Source: Scortum barcoo
Lineage: Eukaryota > Chordata > Actinopteri > Centrarchiformes > Terapontidae
Direction: 5' to 3'
DNA: 64,000 nucleotides
Assembly (NCBI GenBank): GCA_023238725.1
Contig: CM041540.1
Coordinates: forward strand, 6,653,501-6,717,500
Part shown: positions 55,295-64,000 of the stretch, piece after piece
How positions within the stretch are numbered: the stretch's first letter is position 1
How the letters are laid out: each line of letters opens with the position of its first letter
Translations under genes and position numbers: made by a program
Notes under the pieces: model-generated
Databases searched by the model: none
What the model saw: only the letters and a program-made list of their open reading frames with translations
Told to the model about the DNA's origin: nothing

Positions 55295-55795
55295 AAAATC
55301 CAGGGTGATTTCATTTGTACGTCTTGTTTGGTCCAAAACCCAAAAATATTACATTTCCTATAATTTCAAATAAAGGAGAGCAGAATATCCTCACATTTGA
55401 GAAGTGTTTGGTATTTTTGCATAAAGAGTATGTTAAAATGGTAATCTGGTGATTTAGTATTTTACTTCTATAAAGTTGGGGAGCTCACAAAAGACAAAAA
55501 TGGTCACAATTAAAAAAGTAGATGTTGAAATATCCTGATATGGGCCAAGCTTTCTCTTAATGTAATTCAGTGCTCACTTCTTTCAAACTACAGAACTGTT
55601 TGTAAAACAGGCTTTTTTAAAATGTTGAAGTCTCAAACTGGGCCAAAACAACCCTCATGAAATCACCAGGACATTGAATTTCATATGTAAAAACAGTGAA
55701 GCTCCCCTTTAAAAGACTAAATTAATCATCCAAATAGCCACAGATTCATTTTCTGTCCATCAGCTAATTGATTGACTAATCATTTCAGCTCTGGA
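55295..55795 (-). repeat. Family D repeat, two reverse pieces
   Basis: 55295-55430 has 'cttgtttggtccaaaaccca' and 'cctcacatttgagaagtgtt'; 55700-55795 has 'ttcattttctgtccatcagc' and 'actaatcatttcagctctgg', which is the end of the same element. The intervening 270 bp repeats similar words and may be a second copy. Confidence 0.55.
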
Positions 55796-56037
55796 CTGAA
55801 TAACCACAACAACTGCAACTGAGTCACAGTGGGGCAACAAAAGGACGGAGAGGGGCAGATGGAAACTTTCCCACATAACAGAACAAATTGACTCTGCCTG
55901 TAGACTCGTCTTGATTGGATATATTAGAGCCAAAGTTGAAGAAACTAGAGACTCAAGCAAGAGAAAAGTGTCTGCAGTTCCCTATTGTCAGGTCAGCTGT
56001 CTTTGTAAAAGATTATAGGATCTATTTAGTGCACGCC

Positions 56038-56065
56038 CACACACACACACACACACACACACACA
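56038..56065. repeat. (CA)n microsatellite
   Basis: About 14 uninterrupted CA units. Confidence 0.95.
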
Positions 56066-56594
56066 TCAATCAGAAAATGGACCAGAGGGAATAGCCATAC
56101 AAACAGCTTTTGTGCATATTACCAAAGTGTAAGTAACTGGATACAGGAGGATGCAAAGCTCTTTCAATTACTGTTTTATTAACGTGGGGTTTAAAAGACG
56201 ATATTGAAACAACAGCTGGGGAGACCCAGAGATGGAGGGGGGATTTCTCTGGAATGACATCAGGGTCGCTGGCACGGCGGGGCAATAATACTCAGTATGC
56301 ACCGACGACACACCGAGGCCGCACAGGCCACGGGATTACAGTTTTAAAACTAGAATTACCGCCCTGTGGTTGTATGCTTCCCCCAACCAGTCGAGTTGCA
56401 GTTCACATCCATATATTATTTCTAAAGTAAAGACTTTAAGAAGTTATTTAAAGGTATAAAGTCTTTGGCGAAATGGACGTTATCAGTATATTTACATTCA
56501 TGATTCTAGTCAATAATTTCCAGTGAGAAACATGCTGTCTTTACTTAGAGACTTTTTTTACAGACAAGTACAGTGGACTGATAGAAAGCTTTGT

Positions 56595-56900
56595 CACATG
56601 GTGCACTGACATCTGATCAACTGAAGCTCATTATCAGAAAAACCAATGACCTTGTGATGGACCACCAGAGGAACAGGAGACCCTCTGTCCTGGCTTTCCT
56701 CTAGATCAATAAAAAACTGTGTATGAATTTTTGAGTTATGGCCAAAAACATGTTTAGTGAGGTGACAGTGACCTTGACCTTTGACCACCAAATTAGAATG
56801 AGTTCATCCTTGAGATCAATTGGATGTTTATGCCAATTTTGAAGATATTCCCTTTAGGAGATATCTGATTCACAAGAACACGATGGACAGATCAATGGAC
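56595..56900 (+). repeat. Degenerate teleost repeat (family F)
   Basis: Contains 'gaggtgacagtgaccttgac', 'ctttgaccaccaaattaga', 'gagttcatccttgagatcaa', 'tttatgccaattttgaagat' and 'tgattcacaagaacacgatg', a well-known run of phrases in teleost genomes. Confidence 0.65.
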
Positions 56901-57054
56901 AAAAACACAAGATTTCACAGGTGTTAATAAAAACATATTACTCATAAAGCTTACATGTACAAATGCTTTTATATAATGAAACAGACCGAGAAATGTTTGG
57001 CGCCAATTCAGCTAGGAGATGTTGTGATATTCACTTGATAAGTAAAAACTTTGA

Positions 57055-57200
57055 CCTGTTGGTGGCGCTACAGAAAAAGGAGGAGGCGTGTGAATGTCTG
57101 CACAAAGTTTCAGGTCAGTGCATCCAATAGTTGTTCAGATATTTAAGTCCGGACAAAAGTGGGGGACGGACTGACGACATCCACAGAGCCAACATGGCTA
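57055..57200 (+). repeat. Family B repeat, 3' end
   Basis: 'gttggtggcgctacagaaaa', 'gcatccaatagttgttcaga' and a 'ggacggactgacgacatcc' end resemble the terminal part of family B. Confidence 0.55.
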
Positions 57201-60104
57201 ACATCGCTAAAAGTCCAGTACTGTGCCAACAATACTGTTGCATGACAGGATATATTAAATTTACTGCTGTTCAGCGGCTGTGTGAGGTGACACCGAGACT
57301 TCTCATAGACTCCAACTGATACGTTATATTTAACAGGACATCGTACACCATACATCCCCGGCCCAGAGTCGGTAAACAGCTACGAGATCCTTTGCTCAAG
57401 TCAGAAAACTTTACATTACAGAGCAGACAGCGGTGGTGATCGATCAAAAACAATTGGATTTCAATCCGAGAGAGAAGGGAGGAGGGGGGGTTGCAAAATA
57501 GTAACGGTGCCACCCTGAAAGGAGCTCTGGGTTCAGATTTGTTGCTGAACCAGCTGATGTATAATTCAACAGCCAAAAACTGCACCGGGTTATGCTCTTC
57601 TCCTCTGCTGCTTTGTACATTCGTGACACAGGGAGTAGCAGCAAATCCACTGGGAACCTGATATTAACCGACATGCCTTGTTACTGGAACAGAAGCCGAA
57701 ATATATTAAGAGATCTGGCCTGCTTCTTTCATTATTATCGTTATTATTGTGTCGAGCTTTCAGCCGCACGGAGCAGACAAAGAGCGGCCTGTCAGGAGGG
57801 AGCGTTTCCAGTAAAAATATCTTTTCAAGGGTAAAGCTTGTGCACCTTGCAGAGAAAGATGTGTCTGCTGCTAAATTGGGCGTAGAGTGACTAAGGGGAA
57901 AAGAAGCAGAGGTGACTTTTACACTGGTTACAAATCCCAACCAATGACGCAGCAGTTTTTTATGCCCATGTCAGAAAGATATACTGTGTATTCTGAAGAA
58001 AAAAAAAAGAAAAAAGGCCCATTTGTCATCAGTTGTTTGGATGACTATAAGCCAAACTTTAGAGTAGCAGATGTTCCCATACACTTCTACCTCTAAATGT
58101 TGGAGCATATTTTGAATGATTAGTCAATTAATCTATTAGTGAAGTGACTAATGAACAGGTCAAACTAGCTGGGAGCTACTTTTCAGCCAATAGTCCTTTT
58201 AATAGATGAGAGTAAATTAAATATTGCTGGATTTTGGACTGCTGGGCGAATAAAACAAGACAAGTAAATGTATCTTCTTTCACGGTGGGCATTTTTCTTT
58301 TTACCATTTTCTATAACTTTATTGATCAAACATATACTCAACTAAATGAGGAAACATTTAAATTAAATAAGAGATTACAATTATAATAAATTACAAATTA
58401 TATGTTTATTCACTTTAACCTCAGAATATTTTTCTGAAATGGATTTTGCATTGTAATAATAATGTTTACATTTAACCAAATGATAAAATTAATACTAACA
58501 TATATCAGACATTACAGACAAGTGGCTACAGCGGCGTCAATTATAATCTAAACATAATATAAATATAGTAATGACAATACTTTTTGGAGGAGTTGCTTGT
58601 CATCAACCAACAAACTTTCCAGCAAGTGTTTCCTGTATCACACTGCCAAACCAAAAACTGAATGAAGGCCTTGCAAATCTCTTTTGTTGCTGTTTAAAAT
58701 TACTTTGGCAATCTTTTTGGTGATTGAAAAAAATTAATATTTTGCTATAAGGGCTGTACTGAAATACAAAAGTTTCTTCCCAGGATCAATAAAGTTCAAA
58801 CAGAAGCTGTAAGCCTGAAAGAAATACCAGAACTTGTACCAGAAAGGATAACCACAGACTCTGAATGATGCTGAAGATTGTGGCCATTGATCTCCGTTTA
58901 AGCTCAGTAATCACATTGCGTCCCGAGAGAGCTGAAAGATGTGAAAACGTCTGTTTAAAAAGACGTGATCAAACTGTTTTGTGAGCCTCGTGTTGTGTGC
59001 GAGCTCAGTAGGGCTGTCGGTTAGCACGAGGTCCTAAAAACTGGAGTAGGTTTTACAAAGCCATTAATTGCTATTTTTCTTTTTATTTGTCATCCGAATC
59101 CGAAGGAGCAGATTTAAAGCCTGTTTCCTCAGACTATTAATGTAATAGCCCCTGCCAACAAACCCATTACGTCAAATATATTTCCGAGGCAGAGCCGAAA
59201 CTGATTACATATTTTTAAAATAGTCTTCCTGAAAACTCCAGTGTAATTGGAGATATTGATGTTCCACAAATTAAGCAAACAAATTCGCCTTGTTTTTCTT
59301 CTCCACCGAACCAAATTTTAGATACCGGAACACCGCGGCTGAGGTTTGCCACATCCTCACCAGAACCAGCTTCTCCTTCAAGGCAAAAACTGGCAGACTT
59401 ACTTGAGGCCACGAGGAAAGCTCTGTTTACGTGGCTGCCCTGCTGAAAAGTCAGACAGTTTGGTTTATGGCCGGAGGAAGAGATAGAGATCAGAGGAGGT
59501 GTCAGCTGCTGAGTCGGCAGCCGATTCCCCCCTGGCTCCTCTTCCCTCTCTCCCAGGAACCCAACACCAGGCCCGGCCACCAGGACCGAGCCGGAGAATG
59601 CGAAGAATTCTCTCAACACATTTGCTCGCTGCTTTGCACGTTCTCACCCCTACGGGTTGTAAAGAGTGCCGCCGGGCCCGAGGATGCGACCACCTTGCTC
59701 CACAGCGAGGGTGGGCGAGAGGCGGCAACGAGCGGAGGATCAAGGCAATTTGGCTGATGGGCAGAGGAGAGCGTCAGGAATGGCACACTGCTGAGAGAGT
59801 GAGTCATCCTGGACAGAGCCGCTGTCATCCGGCCAGCACAACAAAGATCAGATCATTTATTTTTGTCACGGCCCCTGCTGGATGAAATCTAAACCCTCAA
59901 GGAGTTGATCAAAGGTTCTGGCATGCTGCCTGTCCTGGAGAGCAACTAATAAATATGATAGTCAAGAGGGATCCAGAAGAATTGGTGGAAAGTTGTGGTT
60001 TATCCAGACCAGTTTTCTTGAAAGTCATCAGCAAATTCTACCTCACTAGTTTGGGCCTTTATTAAAAAAAGTGACTAATAATTTGTAGGCTAGGCTTGAG
60101 CTAA

Positions 60105-60200
60105 CAAATCTTATCATAATCAAATAATTTGTTGATTATTTCAATTAACAAATGAATCATTCAGTCAATAAAATATAGATAATAGTGACAAATTCCCGTG
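60105..60200 (-). repeat. Family D fragment, reverse
   Basis: 'ttgttgattatttcaattaa' and 'attcagtcaataaaatatag' followed by 'aatagtgacaaattcc' match the reverse orientation of family D. Confidence 0.45.
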
Positions 60201-60679
60201 ATCTATTTCCAAGAGATTTACTGTTGTTCAACAAACAACCAAAATTTAGTCTATTTTGCACCTTTGTAGATGTTTCATCATTACACAAGGTTTCAGATGA
60301 GACAACTATTTTTACCTTTGTAATGCTCTCAGGTCTGATGCCCAAAAGCAGGTCACTCAAGACCAAACAGGTGTAGTAAAAATCTCTTTACTGGGTAAAA
60401 AGGCAAGCAGGTGGTGGTCAAAAGAAGAGCAGATGTTAGAAATTTTAAACTGTCATGGCAGAAAAAGCACAGGTGTAAATAATAAAATTAATGACGACTG
60501 AATTCCATGTTGAGCTGTTTCAGTTTCAGGGTCCTGGTGTTGTGCAACCAAAGCAACAAGGAACCTCTGCAGCGCCGGCTGGTGGGCAGGTGTGAAATGA
60601 CGGGAATGAGAAAGGAGGATGGAGCACACGTCACCATGACAATCTCTGTGAAAAACAGGTTTTTGCACAACCAGGATAT

Positions 60680-61000
60680 CTGGTACTTGAGTATTTTCAC
60701 TTGATTCTGCTTTATATTTTTACTCCATTACATGACAGATGGAAATACTGAACTGTTTCACTCCATTACATTTATTTGATTAATTTAGTTACTACTTACT
60801 TTGCAGATTCACATCATGAAATACATATTTATGCAAAACATAACCAACTAATAAATTATTATGTACTATTGTAGATTACTGTAAGATACTCAGGAATCAG
60901 TTGATATGCTTACACATAACACATCATAATAATTATAAACATCATAATACTTATAATCCAGTAATATAATAAATATTACTGGACATTTTTTATGTTTATG
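60680..61000 (+). repeat. Family C repeat
   Basis: 'tggtacttgagtattttcac', 'ctccattacatttatttgat', 'agttactacttactttgcag' and 'tataatccagtaatataata' occur in the family C order. Confidence 0.65.
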
Positions 61001-62999
61001 CCAATTACATAGTAGTTATGTTACATTTTTATCTATGGTGGTCTATTTGTCACATGACTGATGATTTAACCTAACTTTTATATAAGGAAACCCAAACAAT
61101 ATCATACGCCAATGTGATGAAGGTAAAACAAATGAAAAGGTCTGGTAAAAAAAAGTGTAGAGTAAAAGAGTAAAAGAAGACTACAAAACTTTCCTTTAAC
61201 ACTGTAGAAAAATGTTCCTGCAGTAACTCAACCCATCCCTCTCACTTGTGGACAGCGCCCTCAGCTGCCACACGGATGTCAAGACACCCAGTGCCTGTCT
61301 GGGAAATTGTAACTCACTGCATTGCAGCACTGGGACGCTGGCATATGGTTTGACTGGGATCAATGGCACTTTACTTAGAATAAAACTTGCTAGAAGTTTT
61401 CTTTTTTTTTGGAACAGAAATTCTCTGCATAACATACGGGCACAAAGCTGCACTCAGTGAGAGCTTACAAAACCGCATTAGCTTCAACTGATGCATAATG
61501 TGCTGTCAAGATGCTAAACATAGTAAAGAAAACTGTGTCATCCTCTGCATTGCAGTTGGTGTGTCTCAGTGGAGTATCAGAATAAAATAGATTAAGAAAC
61601 CATAATTTATTACAAATGGAGCCAGAGCTGTAGATTACAGTGGGTTTATTTAGTTGTGATTTGATCGCTTTATGATTTTACAGTGCAAATTTGTGCCTAT
61701 ATTTGACCAGCCGACACAGATGTAGATGTTCATTGAGCCTTGTGACTCCTCGTGAGGAAACCAGAGTCCCTGGAATTGCTAGAGCAAGTGCACCGAGAGC
61801 CTGCCACTGTCAAAAGTATGTGGACACTCACTGGTTATCAAGATGGCCGTGTGTTTTGCGCAGAGTACTTTGTGGGAAATGCATGAAGGAGAATCTGCTA
61901 CAGTTGATCCGTCAACAAATGAGGCAGCAGTGAGCGCGGTGCATCCCAGGCACGATGAGACGCGAGTCACTGAGGTCTCATGTGTTTGCGTCCTTTTGCC
62001 TGTGACCTCCCTGTTAAAAGGTCGTCCTAATGAGACTGCTCCCCGGGTGCCCTTCAAGTGCCACGCTGGAGTGCAGGAAACAATGCCGCGTTACAGATGC
62101 TATTTTGAATGGTGTCACAGTGTAAAACTGGCAGCGTTAAATTATTGCCGGCCCTTTGATGCTGTTTATATCCCTGCCGTCTTGTCAACACATATAATCA
62201 TACTGCAGATTCCTGATCCAGGGCCTGATATTGCCAATAACGCTGCCCAAAAACACAAGTCTTGTCATAATGACTCAGCACACAGGAATTTATAAAAGCT
62301 TTTGCTCTACTCTTGTGCAGTAAATGTCACACAGTTTTTCTCCCAGATATATTCCCAGTGAATTAAAGAGTACTTGACCAATTGCACTCCTAATACATTG
62401 TCAGACTCAACATAGAAAAGGAAGTATTAAATTCGATGCTTTTCTTTTTACACATATTTTTCCTCCCTGTCAAAACCTGGCGCCTACGTTACCCACAATG
62501 CAACTTGACCGCCAACAGTTCCATCAAACTAACCTATGCTTTGTTGAAGAAAAAGACAAAATATTTTATTATACATATACTTCTTCACATATGCAGTAGT
62601 ACTCTTGAAGACCTGCAAACAAGTAGCAAAAAAAATATGTACAAGAAATTGTTTGTTTTTGTTTACTTTTCACAATTTTTTTTTTTCTTGTGAAATACTG
62701 AAAAATGTCACCACTTTGGGCTTCACAAAATCATTCAGGAAACATCAGTTATATAATTACAAAAGGAGAAAGCTCCAACGTTGGACTTGACAATATGAAA
62801 GCGCCTGATAATCAAACAAATATGGATACAGACACCAATATAATTACACCTAAAACTAATCAGTATGATATATTGTCAGTGAAAAGCATGTTCATCTTTA
62901 ACCACATCTATACTTAAACAACCGTCTTGATTATGTGACTGCTTGCAAGTCGTTAACATCTCTACCATTCATTCTACATGACATGCACACAGCATAAGG

Positions 63000-63085
63000 C
63001 CACAACCTGTGGTGAGGGGTCACAAGTTGACTTTGTTTCATTTTTAAGGGTCACAAGCCAAAAAGGTTGGAAACAACTGCTATAG
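63000..63085 (+). repeat. Family H fragment
   Basis: 'ggtgaggggtcacaagttga' and 'gtcacaagccaaaaaggttg' with 'gaaacaactgct' match, in the opposite orientation, the piece at 43845-44140. Confidence 0.45.
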
Positions 63086-64000
63086 CACACTCTAGATACC
63101 TTTAAATCTGAATCTCCCCACGATTGTCAGTCACCTGCAGAATTAATTTAGCAAAAGTCAGATTTTTTTGTAATACTGTGTCTTGTGCCATGTCTTCCAC
63201 AGAAGCACTTGTCAACCTAAGTTTGTGCAGTCACAAGCCCACACTTCCTACAATCTCTTTGTGATCGTTCCTCTCTCCGGTCTCTCATCTCCCTTGCAAT
63301 TAGCTTTGTGGCTGCCGCATGTGTACTCCTAAAAAAAAGAAAAAACCCAGTCAACGAAAGCATGCACTTAAGAACGCGAGGTCTTAGAAAACAAACTCCG
63401 GAAGCCACTGATTGACAGATCTGTCTGCCCACTCTGGTTCGCTGGCTGAAGCCGTGGCTGCTGTGGCTGTGCTGTGGCTGCCACTGGTCCATGCCTAAAG
63501 ACATCTGACGCAGGGCCATTTCTAGGTTACAATAACAACACCACACTGACACTGCAACGCCGGATATCCGAAACATCACGACATATTTAGTTTGAGGCTT
63601 GTAAATAACTGGTGCCCCCTACAGCATCGATACATTTTCTCATTGACAGCATTTTGTCTTCATGAGGGGCTGAAAACATGTCCAGCTTGCAGCATTATAA
63701 CAAAGTTTATGAGTAGTAAAATGGAACAAATGGCCTCATTTGGAGGACATTTATCACATTAACAACAACCCTGCATCTTATTCATGCACAACATGGTGAT
63801 CTTGCCTAAAATGTGTCAACAGTAAATAACCAAACTATTTTCTCTTTGCTCTGCGTGGAATGTAAATAACAACACTGCAGTCTCCGCCTGCGGAACAACC
63901 ATACAAGGACATCGGCGCTGGACTGAGAGAGCCCCACACAAACTACCACTCAGAGATGCCATGCAGTACATAATGATGGCATTCACATCAGTGGTTGAGG

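Larger units (their letters stand above)
52031..64000. other. Gene-free region beyond fgf6
   Basis: No exon was recognised over 12 kb. In human, C12orf4 follows FGF6, but I see no trace of it here. Open frames up to 154 codons (for example 59499-59885 and 61843-62295) have no domain, and the GC-rich ones overlap on both strands. Old repeats are listed separately. Confidence 0.4.

Noticed and set aside
59431..59885. Overlapping frames of 92-134 codons on both strands
   Set aside because: Mutually overlapping GC-rich frames without motif; explained by composition. A conserved non-coding element remains possible.
61843..62295. 150-codon plus-strand frame
   Set aside because: No recognised domain or splice partners; the minus strand is also open over part of it.

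Overview
This window is vertebrate nuclear DNA, almost certainly from a ray-finned (teleost) fish. It has large GT-AG introns, AT-rich intergenic DNA, many microsatellites, and degraded dispersed repeats of the kinds that are common in percomorph genomes. It carries four protein-coding genes in the conserved vertebrate block CCND2-TIGAR-FGF23-FGF6 (human 12p13). No bacterial, viral or CRISPR-type feature was found.

Layout: 1-16.1 kb is a gene-free upstream region with old repeats. ccnd2 (cyclin D2, five coding exons, + strand) runs from 16565 to 26674, with a long 3'UTR to about 29.39 kb. A short AT-rich gap ends in a LINE-like fragment, followed directly by the promoter of tigar (six coding exons, + strand, 32193-37319). 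fgf23 (three exons, - strand, 42785-41048) is tail-to-tail with tigar. fgf6 (three exons, - strand, 51420-47902) lies upstream of fgf23 in the same orientation. From about 52 kb to 64 kb no gene was recognised. All exon boundaries were placed by hand from reading frame, GT/AG sites and remembered family sequences; no alignment was run. The paralogue letters 'a' rest on linkage to fgf23 and are tentative, especially for the cyclin and tigar.

The four genes are not a pathway. Cyclin D2 drives G1 progression with CDK4/6; TIGAR is a histidine phosphatase acting on fructose-2,6-bisphosphate and related sugar phosphates; Fgf23 is an endocrine phosphate and vitamin D hormone; Fgf6 is a paracrine muscle FGF. 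Their linkage is ancestral synteny.

Most noteworthy: (i) fgf6 exon 2 carries one extra base (50451) that shifts the frame and gives an early stop in exon 3, although all flanking codons remain conserved; (ii) Fgf23 has a furin-type REKR site without the Ser/Thr that human FGF23 uses for protective O-glycosylation, and two DPxNV motifs in its tail resembling the two Klotho-binding repeats; (iii) the tigar promoter packs an E-box, inverted CCAAT, CRE-like site and perfect D-box into about 70 bp; (iv) the ccnd2 3'UTR holds clustered miR-15/16, miR-26 and let-7 seed matches and long U tracts; (v) ccnd2 intron 4 contains a diverged tandem array with a period of about 130-170 bp. I did not find a wholly new biological system here.
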